Assembly: GCA_964569015.1 (NCBI GenBank) | Contig: CAZMSN010000006.1 | Coordinates: 16,095-80,094, forward strand | Reading direction: 5' to 3' | Length of the DNA stretch: 64,000 bases | Origin: CAYQEC01 sp964569015 | GTDB taxonomy: Bacteria; Actinomycetota; Acidimicrobiia; Spongiisociales; UBA5794 | Part shown: positions 51,647-59,726 of the stretch, piece after piece | Layout: the number at the start of each line of letters is the position of its first letter | Numbering within the stretch: position 1 is the first letter of the stretch | The notes under the pieces: generated by a model | Told to the model about the DNA's origin: nothing | Seen by the model: only the letters and a program-made list of their open reading frames with translations | Database searches by the model: none | Program-made: the position numbers and the translations under genes

Positions 51647-53305
51647 TCAGCCACCTCGAGCGTCGAGAGGAATCGTCTCCCATGACCCATCGGCGTGCTG
51701 CAGCAGCAGGCAGAGCCCGTCGGTGAGTCCCTGAACGACCGCTTCGAGATCCCCGACCGTTCCCGGATCGAGGTCGGTGCGCTGGTGGATACTGACCTGT
51801 TCGGCGACGGCGGTGGCGGAACGTACCGCGGCCGGGTCTGCCGCGCTGATCACCAGGAGCCAGAGTTCCGGCTCGGCGGTGACCACCGGCGCTCGTCCAC
51901 GGTCCGAGTGGAGCACGCTCCAGTGGTATCCGCCCAAGACACCGGCGCCGGCGAGGATTCCGAGGCTCGGAGCCAGCGTCCGCATCAAGCTGAAGCTCTC
52001 GCCGTCGAGAAGTTCCATCAGCAGGCCGTAGACGACCGCGATGAATGCCGGAATAGCCGCCAGGATCGACAGACCGACCAGGATCGAGATCATCGTTCGC
52101 CGCGAAGGTGAGACGAGCTCAACCGGATCGTCGGCAGCACGCCGCTGCATCACCAACCACTGGCTCCACCAGAGGCCTCCCCCGATCAGAGCGGCGATCA
52201 CTCCGCCGAGTGCGAGATCGAAGGTCTCGTCGACGAAGGTGCCGGGAGACACCGCGTACAGGCCGGCAGACACTACGGAGGCGATGCCGGTGGCGCCGGC
52301 GATCGCTCCGATGGCAGCCAGCATGGCCCTGGCGCCACGATCGGCCGGGCTCGGCATAGCCAGGATCCGTCGATGGTGCAGGGCCGAAGCGATTCCCACG
52401 ATCGCCAGTGCCAACGACACCGGTGCCGGCTCGAGCTGTTTTGCGAGAGTGGCTGCTTCAGGTGAACCGATCCACCATTCGGCCAACAGGAACAGGATCA
52501 CCGCAGAGGATCCGATCGCGATCGTTGTCGGTAGGGCTACGCCGCCGATCAGGCAGTAGCCCGTTCTGAAGCCCGACTCGGGACCGCGCGCTGCGTCCCG
52601 CAACCATGCCAATGTCCAGACAAGGGCGGCGGGAATCAGCCACAGGATCGGGTCGGCGAGGTTCTCGAGTCCCTGGCTGCTGTCTGCGAGGGTCGAGTTG
52701 GTGATCGCGGCCAGGCCTCTATCGAACAGGAGGGACAAGAACCACACGGACGTGCCGAAGAGCACGGCCATCGAGATGCCCGACCAGGCCAATCGGGAGA
52801 GACCGAGGCGTGTCGGGTACTTCCTCTCGACCCGATAGCAGGCCCACCACAACGCCGACCAGGCCACCGCCATTCCGGTCGATTCCGACAGCTCGCCGTT
52901 GGTGAAACCCACCAGGACGGCGCCGACGGTGCTCAGCGCCACGATCAGCGCCACCGAGGAGACTGCCAAGTGCGCAAGAGTCCATGCCCCCGGCGCGTCT
53001 TCGATCAGCCCCTTGGATTTGATCCAGAGACCAATCGCCAGCGGCAGGCCGATCACGAGAAGCGATATGGCACTGGCCAGTTCGGCGCTGGTGTCTCGGT
53101 AGAGAGCATCGTCGGCCAGCAGAGATCGCACGAGGGTCGAGACACCGGCGGCGGTCAGGATCCAGCCCAGGCCACACAGGCCGAAGAGGAACCCGAAGCG
53201 AAGAGCGTTGGGATCACGAGGTGCTTTGTGCTCTCCGCCAAAGAGCTGCTTTGCGAAGAACACCAGTAGACCGATGACCACCAAGGGGAGCAAGAAACGG
53301 AACAT
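51647..53305 (-). CDS. Large polytopic membrane protein (DUF5671-like helix repeats), unknown function
   Basis: The 552-residue product has about twelve to fourteen hydrophobic helices arranged as repeated four-helix blocks, with the recurrent pattern aromatic-Trp-x-Val-x-Arg+Arg-x-x-Ala (for example WWSQWLVMQRRAADDP), which resembles the DUF5671 repeat. The last 75 residues are soluble. It is not MurJ: the helix count and motifs do not fit. Its stop is 90 bp from the sulfotransferase stop. The next gene upstream starts a few bases before it, so they are probably co-transcribed. Confidence 0.78.
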   Translation of the reverse strand: MFRFLLPLVVIGLLVFFAKQLFGGEHKAPRDPNALRFGFLFGLCGLGWILTAAGVSTLVRSLLADDALYRDTSAELASAISLLVIGLPLAIGLWIKSKGLIEDAPGAWTLAHLAVSSVALIVALSTVGAVLVGFTNGELSESTGMAVAWSALWWACYRVERKYPTRLGLSRLAWSGISMAVLFGTSVWFLSLLFDRGLAAITNSTLADSSQGLENLADPILWLIPAALVWTLAWLRDAARGPESGFRTGYCLIGGVALPTTIAIGSSAVILFLLAEWWIGSPEAATLAKQLEPAPVSLALAIVGIASALHHRRILAMPSPADRGARAMLAAIGAIAGATGIASVVSAGLYAVSPGTFVDETFDLALGGVIAALIGGGLWWSQWLVMQRRAADDPVELVSPSRRTMISILVGLSILAAIPAFIAVVYGLLMELLDGESFSLMRTLAPSLGILAGAGVLGGYHWSVLHSDRGRAPVVTAEPELWLLVISAADPAAVRSATAVAEQVSIHQRTDLDPGTVGDLEAVVQGLTDGLCLLLQHADGSWETIPLDARGG

Positions 53306-53308
53306 GCC

Positions 53309-53740
53309 TCACCACCGTTCACAGAGGGAATAGGGGGCTTCGTTGATTCGCCAACCGTCGTCGGTTCTGGTCAGACGGAATGTTCCGTGGCTCGACCAGC
53401 CGGGTTCAAATGGGCTGTCCGATGATCGGGTGATCTCCACCTCGACCATGGCACGGTCGCCGGTGACCTCGACGTCTTCGAGCGTTACTGCTGTGATCTC
53501 GTCGTCCGACCGAAGTCGCGTGCAGCCGCGGCTCGTCGGCGCCAAGAGCTGTTCTGCGGCCACATGGTCGTGGTCGAAGAGGGCCGTGACCAGCTGCTGA
53601 ACGACTCCCTCCGGAGTGGCCGGATCCAAGTCGGCGGTAGATGACTTGACGATGGTGAGCACGACCGCTCCGAGGAGGAGGAGTGCCGTGAACGCCATGA
53701 AGGCTCGGGAGATCGTCTTCTGACTCATGGGCCTCATCAT
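53309..53740 (-). CDS. Small membrane-anchored protein with NTF2-like domain
   Basis: The product (about 143 residues from ATG 53740) has one N-terminal hydrophobic helix (about residues 12-32, AFMAFTALLLLGAVVLTIV) and a C-terminal alpha+beta domain with TPEGVVQQLVTALFDHDHVAAEQLLAP and a strand ending in WRINEAPYSLCERW, which fits the NTF2-like/DUF4878 lipid-anchored type. Several Met codons (53740, 53737, 53728) are possible starts. Its stop lies 3 bp before the start of the large membrane protein gene. Confidence 0.7.
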   Translation of the reverse strand: MMRPMSQKTISRAFMAFTALLLLGAVVLTIVKSSTADLDPATPEGVVQQLVTALFDHDHVAAEQLLAPTSRGCTRLRSDDEITAVTLEDVEVTGDRAMVEVEITRSSDSPFEPGWSSHGTFRLTRTDDGWRINEAPYSLCERW

Positions 53741-53937
53741 GGGCCCGACGGTACAGGTTCTGATATCCGGGAACACCCCTATTCCCGCCTCAGGGGGACC
53801 ACGGTGGCGGACGAGCACCGACCCGGCCGATCGTCCCTGCGGTCTCACGGCTACCCCGTTGACCTCGACCACCCGGGTCTCGTGGCGGCGAGATCCGAAG
53901 AGGACCGCAGCCTCGGGAAATCGGCATGTTGTGGGGC

Positions 53938-54840
53938 TCAGCCTTTGACGCGATCTCTGGTGTGCCCAGGCCGGGCGTGCTGTTCGATGAAGGCGATGAT
54001 GTGGTCGGCGACGTCGACACCGCTGACGCGCTCGATGCCCTCAAGGCCCGGCGAGGAGTTCACCTCGAGTACCAGGGGTCCGTGGGCGGACTGGACGATG
54101 TCCACGCCGGCGACGTTGAGCCCCATGGTCTTGGCGGCCTTGACCGCCATGGCCCGCTCCTGCGGATTGAGCTTGACGACTTCAGCCGAGCCGCCGCGAT
54201 GGAGGTTGGACCGGAATTCGTCGGGCGCGCCCCGGCGCCGCATGGCTGCCACCACTTTCCCGCCTACGACGAAGGCGCGGATGTCCGTCCCGTTTGCCTC
54301 ACTGATGAACTCCTGGACGAGGATGTTGGCGTCGAGCTGACGGAACGCCCCGATCACTGATTCGGCGGCCTTCCGTGTCTCCGCCAACACGACACCGAGG
54401 CCCTGCGTGCCCTCGAGGAGTTTGACCACCACCGGTGCTCCACCGACCACGTCGAGCAGACCGGCGATGTCGTGGGTCGAGTGGGCGAAGCCGCTGATCG
54501 GCATGCCGACGCCGGCGCGGGCCAGGAGCTGCATCGAGCGGAGTTTGTCGCGGGCGCGGGTGATCGCCTGCGATTCGTTGACCGGGTACACGCCCATCAT
54601 CTCGAATTGGCGCACCACGGCCGTCCCGTAGAACGTGTACGTGGCTCCGATGCGTGGGATGACGGCCTCGAAATCGAGAGACTCCCCCCGGTAGAGCACG
54701 CTGGGGCGTGTCGAGGTGATGTTCATGTAGCAGCGGAGGTAGTCGACGACGTGTACCTCGTGGCCGCGGGATTCGGCTGCCTCGTAGAGGCGCGAGGTCG
54801 AGTACAGCGACGCCTTGCGCGACAGGATCCCGATGTTCAC
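53938..54840 (-). CDS. rimK: RimK-family ATP-grasp ligase
   Basis: RimK-type enzymes add glutamate to a carboxyl group, for example the C-terminus of S6. The 300-residue product begins VNIGILSRKASLYSTSRL, has PRIGATYTFYGTAVVRQFEM, KLLEGTQGLGVVLAET (ATP-binding glycine loop), VQEFISEANGTDIRAFVVGG and VDIVQSAHGPLVLEVNSSPGLEGIE (metal-binding Glu/Asn). GTG 54840 overlaps the stop of the protease gene (GTGA). The S6 here lacks a Glu tail, so the true acceptor is open. Confidence 0.93.
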   Translation of the reverse strand: MNIGILSRKASLYSTSRLYEAAESRGHEVHVVDYLRCYMNITSTRPSVLYRGESLDFEAVIPRIGATYTFYGTAVVRQFEMMGVYPVNESQAITRARDKLRSMQLLARAGVGMPISGFAHSTHDIAGLLDVVGGAPVVVKLLEGTQGLGVVLAETRKAAESVIGAFRQLDANILVQEFISEANGTDIRAFVVGGKVVAAMRRRGAPDEFRSNLHRGGSAEVVKLNPQERAMAVKAAKTMGLNVAGVDIVQSAHGPLVLEVNSSPGLEGIERVSGVDVADHIIAFIEQHARPGHTRDRVKG

Positions 54841-55277
54841 GTTGCCCGCCGGCGGCTGCTCACCAGGAAGGAGCGGCCCGGATCGACGAGGAAGCGGCTC
54901 CGCACCGCCTGGCGGCCGAGGAGCATACGGAAGCCCATGGCATCGCGACGGGTCAACGTCAACTCGACCGGCCACGTCTCGCCGCCGAGCGCGATCGTCG
55001 CGAGAATCACGGGTCTCGTCTCCGATCGGCCGCTCGAGCTGCGGACCCTCCTCTCGTCGATGACGGGAGCCTCGACGTGGATGGCGGGGTGAGTGCGGCG
55101 TTGAAGAGGGTGCAGGGAGAATCGTACGAACGGGATTCCCTCATGAGTGGCGCGCTCCAGATCGAAGGCGTGGAGCGCTGATGAGCGCGCTCCCGTGTCC
55201 ACCTTCGCCTTGATGGCCTCGACTCCGATCCCCGGCATGGCGAGCCATTCCCTCCAGCCGATGATCCGTCGGGTCAC
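54837..55277 (-). CDS. Retropepsin-like ATP-dependent zinc protease (RimB/RloA-like)
   Basis: This 146-residue product has the family motifs of PF05618: GWREWLAMPGIGVEAIKAKVDTGARSSALHA with the aspartic DTGA, ETRPVI, and MGFRMLLGRQAVR. Homologues are often encoded beside rimK (rimB) and are thought to trim poly-glutamate tails. GTG 55277 is the most sensible start, but no ribosome site is seen. Its stop is coupled to rimK. Catalytic Asp is present. Confidence 0.87.
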   Translation of the reverse strand: MTRRIIGWREWLAMPGIGVEAIKAKVDTGARSSALHAFDLERATHEGIPFVRFSLHPLQRRTHPAIHVEAPVIDERRVRSSSGRSETRPVILATIALGGETWPVELTLTRRDAMGFRMLLGRQAVRSRFLVDPGRSFLVSSRRRAT

Positions 55278-55314
55278 GGAAGAGGAGGAGACCCGGTCGG
55301 CCGGTTCGGAGTGC

Positions 55315-55713
55315 TCACTGCTCGGCGTCGTCTTTTCTTGACACGTCGGTCTGTGTAGAGGCCTCTTCTGCGGCCTCTTCTGCGGCCTCTTCTGAGGCCT
55401 CTTCTGCGGCGGCGATCGCCTCGTCGGCGTCGGTCTCGGAGGAGGTCTTCTCGCGGATCTTCTCGATCGCGTCGCTGGTGAAACCGCTGAGCTTCTTGCC
55501 GCCGGTAGCGGCGGCCGAGCCGGCACGCTTCAGCACAGGCTTGGCCTTCTCAGCGCCCTTGCTCGCGGCCGAGCCGGCACGCTTCAGCGCGGGCTTGGCC
55601 TTCTTGGTGCCGGTGCGGAACCAGCCGCCGATGCGGTCGAGTAGCGCCTTCCATCCCTTCGGCTCAGGTGTTGGCGCATCTCCGGTGAGGAGTTGTATGA
55701 CGGGGTGAAACAT
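55315..55713 (-). CDS. Low-complexity Lys/Ala and Glu/Ala-rich protein next to rimK
   Basis: The 132-residue product has a start MFHPVIQLLTGDAP, an internal duplicated basic module (KAKPALKRAGSAASKG and KAKPVLKRAGSAAATG, 54-bp period) and an acidic C-terminus with repeated EEAAEEAS units. I know no family. The gene sits directly upstream of the protease/rimK pair, on the same strand with 37 bp between. The acidic tail and charge-separated layout suggest a histone-like or disordered protein. ATG 55713 is used. Confidence 0.65.
   Translation of the reverse strand: MFHPVIQLLTGDAPTPEPKGWKALLDRIGGWFRTGTKKAKPALKRAGSAASKGAEKAKPVLKRAGSAAATGGKKLSGFTSDAIEKIREKTSSETDADEAIAAAEEASEEAAEEAAEEASTQTDVSRKDDAEQ
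55361..55408 (-). repeat. 12-bp tandem repeat, four copies (Glu/Ala tail)
   Basis: Four units of GCCTCTTCTGCG or GCCTCTTCTGAG (plus strand) at 55361-55372, 55373-55384, 55385-55396 and 55397-55408 encode the EEA(A/S) tail of the low-complexity protein. Confidence 0.9.
55511..55602 (-). repeat. 54-bp period duplication (Lys/Ala module)
   Basis: Near-identical blocks start at 55511 and 55565 and encode the duplicated KAKPxLKRAGSAA module in the protein upstream of rimK. Confidence 0.85.
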
Positions 55714-56060
55714 GGGCAGATCCTTTCTCGGGGGAGGTGTTCCTTGCTGATGAGATGTCTGCGAGCTGAGAGGATCTCGATGTCGAGTGACTATACCGAT
55801 ACCGTACTCGAAGACTGCGAGTCGGTTCGCCCCAATCGAGGCGCTGCTACATCACTGCCGTCAACCGGTTCGAGGTTGGCTGATCGTTTCGGACCGACCT
55901 CGAATCTGTGACGGGCCCGGGCAAGAGGGCGGCTGCGGCGCGCCGGGGCGCTCTTCGGCGGGCTGCTCTCTCCTCCGACCCCCGTCCCGTCATCGGGATC
56001 GATCCTCCGTTCCTCGATTCGAGGATCGAGCGGATGGGCGATTTCGCTCCGCTCGTGAGG
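55714..56060. other. Intergenic stretch, no feature recognised
   Basis: About 350 bp between the two minus-strand genes. It is less GC-rich around 55760-55900. Open plus-strand frames here run into a shadow of the methyltransferase gene and show no motif. Confidence 0.5.
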
Positions 56061-56636
56061 CTATCGGCGCCGGGCCGACCCGATGAAGACCCGATTCGTC
56101 GGCTTCGCCGGCCGAATCATCGTGTGTATCTGGCCCGAATCCGTGGCGAGAAGCGATCCGTACCGGTGGTGGATGGCCTCGACGCTCTCATAGACCCGAA
56201 CATGAGCAGCCGCGTCGTAGGTCGGCACGGTATACACGACGAGCGCGCCTTGAGGGATCGCCGCCAGCAGGCCGAGATCATCCTCGATGTGTTCCAAGAC
56301 CTCTATCACGATGAACGTGTCGAATTCCGGAAACCTCGCTCGAATGTGTGGATCGCGCAGGTCTCCGACATGGAACTCCAACTCAGGCACGTAGCGTCTC
56401 GCCTCCTCGATGCGGGTCGGAGAGAAATCGACCCCCCAGTACGACGTGACCCCGTGGTGGGTGAGGAGGCGGGCGAAGCGGCCCGTTCCGCAGCCGAGAT
56501 CGGCAACGCGGCAATGAGGGACGGGGACGAGAGTCACTGCCACCTGATAGAGATCGAGCCATGGGCTCTTCTCCAGCGGCAGGAGGAAGTTGTCCACGTT
56601 CTCGTCGTAGAACTCGGCGGACATCTCCTGTCCCAT
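56061..56636 (-). CDS. SAM-dependent methyltransferase (class I)
   Basis: The 191-residue product begins GQEMSAEFYDENVDNFLLP and has SAM motif I VADLGCGTGRFARLL, motif II GVDFSPTRIEEA, and EVLEHIEDDLGLLAAIP. The fold matches the small UbiE/COQ5-like methyltransferase group. Substrate unknown. ATG 56636 is used; the longer frame to 57290 is a shadow of the GNAT gene on the other strand. Confidence 0.88.
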   Translation of the reverse strand: MGQEMSAEFYDENVDNFLLPLEKSPWLDLYQVAVTLVPVPHCRVADLGCGTGRFARLLTHHGVTSYWGVDFSPTRIEEARRYVPELEFHVGDLRDPHIRARFPEFDTFIVIEVLEHIEDDLGLLAAIPQGALVVYTVPTYDAAAHVRVYESVEAIHHRYGSLLATDSGQIHTMIRPAKPTNRVFIGSARRR

Positions 56637-56822
56637 GCCTACCCCTTCTTCGGTCGGCGGCCCGCGATGCGGCGCATCGCCGCGTGTCATGGAACCGGAG
56701 GCGGCGGAACGTCGGAGGAGCCTACTCGGCTGGTCGGGCGACGGCATCATCGGTGCGGCGTGCTCAACGCGCCGCACCTGCGTCTGGTGGTTCTCTTCGT
56801 CGCCACCTGCAACGATGTCGCC

Positions 56823-57302
56823 ATGATGCCCGTCGACGTGGTCGTGGCCGAGGCGACGGTAGAGGATGCCGGGGAGATCCTCTGCCTGCAGCGGGCCGCC
56901 TACCAGAGCGAAGCACTCCGCTACGACACCCCGCGCCTTCCCCCACTCACCCAGAAACTCGACGAGTTGCGTGAGGATTTCCGGGCAGGGCTCGTCCTCA
57001 AAGCGACGATGGGCGGACGAATCGTTGGTTCGGTCCGGGCGACGGTCGAAGGCCGGACCGCCTTCATCGGCCGCCTCATCGTGGCCCCCGATCTCCAGCG
57101 CCGCGGCATCGCCTCGCGCCTCATGGAGGAGATCGAAACGGCGCTGGCGCCCGCGGTCGATCGTTTCGAGCTCTTCACCGGCGACCGCAGTGAGGAGAAC
57201 CTCGCTCTGTACGAACGGCTCGGCTACTCCGCCTTCGATCGGCGGGAGGTCGGCGACGGTGTGGAGCTGGTGTTCATGGAGAAGCGGCATGCAGGGGCGT
57301 GA
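56823..57302 (+). CDS. GNAT-family N-acetyltransferase
   Basis: The 159-residue product has the GNAT core with RLIVAPDLQRRGIASRLMEEIE (acetyl-CoA loop QxxGxA) and LFTGDRSEENLALYERLGYSAFD. The substrate is unknown. Two Met codons lie together at 56823 and 56826. Confidence 0.87.
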   Translation: MMPVDVVVAEATVEDAGEILCLQRAAYQSEALRYDTPRLPPLTQKLDELREDFRAGLVLKATMGGRIVGSVRATVEGRTAFIGRLIVAPDLQRRGIASRLMEEIETALAPAVDRFELFTGDRSEENLALYERLGYSAFDRREVGDGVELVFMEKRHAGA

Positions 57303-57415
57303 TCCTGTGCGGCGATGAGCAGGGCGAGGGGCATGCGTAGTCGGAGAACCTCGACGTCGGCGCTTCGCGGTGCAGCAGAAACCGCTGTACCTGAGACGCT
57401 TGCTCCGGCCCGAGG

Positions 57416-57829
57416 TCAGGCGACGACGTCGGGCTCTGGCTCTTTCTGTTGGGAGGCTGCGAACTCGCGCTCGCGCTCGCGATACCAGGCGATCTTGTGG
57501 GCGAGCCGCTCCATGTGCCCGTCCAGCTCCTCGAGCCGAGCTTGTAGCTCGACCTGGTGGTGGCCGAGCAACGCGGTTCGCTCGCCGAGCGTCTCGTCAC
57601 CAGCTCGGGTGAGCGTCATGAACGTGAGCATGCTCCGGATCGGCATGCCTGTCGCTCGCAGCATGGTCAGGAAACTCACGGCCTCGAGGTCGCCGTCTCG
57701 GTAACGACGCCTTCCGCTCGCCTCTCGCTGGATCGGCTCGAGCAAGCCGATTCGCTCGTAATAGCGCAGGGTGTGCGCACTGACGCCGGTCTGTTCGGCT
57801 GCCTCCTTGATCGTGTAGGTGCGTTCCAT
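57416..57829 (-). CDS. MerR-family transcriptional regulator
   Basis: The 137-residue product has the MerR winged helix (YTIKEAAEQTGVSAHTLRYYERIGLLEP) and a long coiled-coil dimer helix (residues about 85-120), ending with an acidic tail. No Cys is present in the effector loop, so it is unlikely to sense a metal in the classical way. ATG 57829 (or 57838). It follows the AhpD-like gene on the same strand, 57 bp away. Confidence 0.9.
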   Translation of the reverse strand: MERTYTIKEAAEQTGVSAHTLRYYERIGLLEPIQREASGRRRYRDGDLEAVSFLTMLRATGMPIRSMLTFMTLTRAGDETLGERTALLGHHQVELQARLEELDGHMERLAHKIAWYREREREFAASQQKEPEPDVVA

Positions 57830-57894
57830 GAGTCGCATGGTAAGGGCCTGAGCGTATCCGCGGGCACGATGATTGTCCGGAACGCAGTCGGTGC

Positions 57895-58173
57895 CTAGTG
57901 CTTCTCGAGCTGCCCCACGAGATCTCCGTACTTGGCCTGCTTGCTCCCGGCGCTGACGGACATCGAGATGGCGAGCGCTTCGAGAACCTCGTCTCGTCCG
58001 ACTCCGTATTTCTGTGCTCTCGCATGGTGGTACTCGATGCAGGGCACGCAGTCGGCCATCACCGAGCAGGCAAGCGCAATCAGCTCCTTGGTCTTGCCGT
58101 CGAGAACGTTCGGCTCGTAGACCTCGCTCGCGAATGACTCGTAGAGGCGGTATGCCGCTTCGGACAGGAACAT
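57895..58173 (-). CDS. Carboxymuconolactone decarboxylase/AhpD-like protein
   Basis: The 92-residue product is a CMD-fold protein with the redox motif CxxCxxxH (CVPCIEYHH), TKELIALACSVMADC and a Gly/Asp/Glu helix (VGRDEVLEALAIS). AhpD-type proteins reduce peroxiredoxins. The gene is likely controlled by the MerR protein encoded next to it. The start has a ribosome site AGGAGAT-like (plus 58178-58186). Confidence 0.9.
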   Translation of the reverse strand: MFLSEAAYRLYESFASEVYEPNVLDGKTKELIALACSVMADCVPCIEYHHARAQKYGVGRDEVLEALAISMSVSAGSKQAKYGDLVGQLEKH

Positions 58174-58273
58174 TCGAATCTCCTTCCAGGCGTCGTGACA
58201 CGATCACATGTGTGAACTTGAGTGGTGTTTCGAGCGTAGCTCTGAGAGCGCACTCGAAGTCAATGGCGAATGC

Positions 58274-58313
58274 GGGTCGTGGAGGCGGGGCCCGGGTCGT
58301 GGAGGCGGGGCCC
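58274..58313. repeat. 20-bp tandem repeat, two copies and a partial third
   Basis: GGGTCGTGGAGGCGGGGCCC occurs at 58274-58293 and 58294-58313; a third copy breaks off after GGGTCGT. It lies in the 282-bp gap upstream of the methyltransferase gene at 58456. No function is visible. Confidence 0.9.
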
Positions 58314-58455
58314 GGGTCGTCAGGTGTAGCCAGCTCGAGCAGGCGATCGTCACGCTCGACGCCTGGTGGCTCCGCGGCTCCGGGCCTCCGCCTGATATCG
58401 AATTTGGATGCCCGCGCAGTAGGTACGCTTTGCCGAGCGACGCGAGGAGTCACCC

Positions 58456-59175
58456 ATGGTCTTCGACTCGTTCAACTGGAAGGGCCGTTTCGGGCCGATG
58501 GAGTTGCGGCTCTCGGAGCACACGTTTGCCCCCTCGACGATCTCTTCGATGATCGCCGAGTCACTACGAATCGAGAAAGACGACGTCGTGATCGACGTGG
58601 GTTGCGGGTCGGGAATCCTCGGGATCATCGCGGCCAAACTCGGGGCTTCTCGGGTCCACGCCACTGATGCGAGTCCCGACGTGATCACTATCGGTCAGAC
58701 GAATGCGACCGTCCACGGTGTCGCCGATCGAATCACCTTCTACCAGGGCGACCTCTTCGACCCCATTCCCGGAGACGTCGTTGCCGACGTCATCATCGGC
58801 GACGTCTCCGGCATCCCGGATCCGATCGCCCGGGAGAGTGGGTGGTTCCCCAGCGGGCGCGGCGGCGGGCCCAAGGGTTGCGAACTCCCGATCAGGATGC
58901 TCGAGGCGGCCAAGCGCCGCCTGGCGGCGGGCGGCCGAGTGCTGTTGCCGACCGGGTCGCTTCAGGACGAGGCGGCGATCCTGCGGGTGGCGCGCTCCAT
59001 CTACGGCGCACTCCGCAAGCTCGGCGAGAGGGTCATCCCGCTTCCCACCGCGTTGGGTGAGAACCCGGCGGTCCGCGACCTGGTCGATGCCGGCGTCGTC
59101 GCGCTCACAGAGCGCGGATCACGGATGGTGTGGGAAGCCAGGGTGTGGGAGTGCGCGCTGGATCGTGCCGGCTGA
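58456..59175 (+). CDS. SAM-dependent methyltransferase (PrmA/small-domain type)
   Basis: The 239-residue product has an N-terminal substrate-contacting segment (MVFDSFNWKGRFGPMELRLSEHTFAPS) and the class I core with VVIDVGCGSGILGIIAAKLGA, VHATDASPDV and a motif IV read as VIIGDVSGIPDP, unlike the NPPY of glutamine methyltransferases. The substrate is unknown. ATG 58456 is used. A strong terminator follows. Confidence 0.85.
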   Translation: MVFDSFNWKGRFGPMELRLSEHTFAPSTISSMIAESLRIEKDDVVIDVGCGSGILGIIAAKLGASRVHATDASPDVITIGQTNATVHGVADRITFYQGDLFDPIPGDVVADVIIGDVSGIPDPIARESGWFPSGRGGGPKGCELPIRMLEAAKRRLAAGGRVLLPTGSLQDEAAILRVARSIYGALRKLGERVIPLPTALGENPAVRDLVDAGVVALTERGSRMVWEARVWECALDRAG

Positions 59176-59195
59176 CATCCGCAATCTGAGAGTCG

Positions 59196-59229
59196 CCGTC
59201 CGCCGAGCCCCCTGTCCCTCGGCGGACGG
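59196..59229 (+). terminator. Terminator hairpin after the methyltransferase gene
   Basis: A perfect 12-bp stem CCGTCCGCCGAG (59196-59207) and CTCGGCGGACGG (59218-59229) with a 10-nt loop lies 21 bp after the stop of the methyltransferase gene. No U-run. Confidence 0.75.
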
Positions 59230-59516
59230 TCTACCCGCCCCGTCCCATGGCAGTTTCTGAGGCTATCCAACCGCGGAAGAATCCTCCAATCGCGGGGCAG
59301 CCCCCTCGGAAGGGGGCTGCCGCTATGACCCCGGACGGCCGCTCTGAGGAGGAGTCGGAGGGAAGGGGACCTCCGGTTGTGTTCCGGTGGAGTGGAACAC
59401 CGCCCAGGTTGTTGAGTACTACGTCGGCAGCCGTGCCCGTTTCAGGAGCGTCATTGTCGCTTTGATCACCGGTACTAGTCAGATGCCGCAGCGGCGAAGA
59501 CGTCGGCTCCGGGAGC

Positions 59517-59556
59517 CCGGATGGTCAGGCCTCGAGCACGCAGAACAGGTTGCCTT
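59517..59556 (+). repeat. Left copy of a 40-bp imperfect direct repeat around the restriction-modification genes
   Basis: Matches 62225-62264 at 38 of 40 bases (mismatches at 59533 and 59539). Both copies are the 3' end of a VOC-fold gene on the minus strand (GNLFCxLxA and stop). It marks the left edge of the island. Confidence 0.9.
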
Positions 59557-59587
59557 GTGCCGGGCGCGGAACGTCGACTCCATGAGG
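59525..59587 (-). pseudogene. Remnant of a VOC (glyoxalase-fold) gene, 3' end only
   Basis: The minus strand reads HGVDVPRPAQGNLFCVLEA then a stop. The intact paralogue at 62233 reads HWNVLADPEGNLFCLLKA. Only the last strand of the VOC domain is left, and the sequence before it diverges, so it is a truncated remnant. Confidence 0.75.
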
Positions 59588-59726
59588 CCTTTGGATTGTC
59601 TACCCCGTCGTGCCCTGCGGACGGTCGGGCACCGACTAGCTCGACCGCCCGTGCGGGCATCCTCGGTCGAGTAGGGAGGGAAACCGAAGAGTCGCGCGCT
59701 TGCTGGGCACGCCTACCATCACGAGC

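Larger units (their letters stand above)
59230..59726. other. Gene-poor boundary of the accessory island
   Basis: A second strong hairpin occurs here: GGCAGCCCCCT (59296-59306) and AGGGGGCTGCC (59311-59321), 11-bp stem, 4-nt loop. A VOC remnant (59525-59587) with a 40-bp repeat follows. The rest has no convincing gene; open frames lack motifs. Confidence 0.6.

Noticed and set aside
51647..53305. The missing MurJ flippase
   Set aside because: The large membrane protein has repeated four-helix blocks and none of the MurJ/MviN conserved Arg/Asp motifs.
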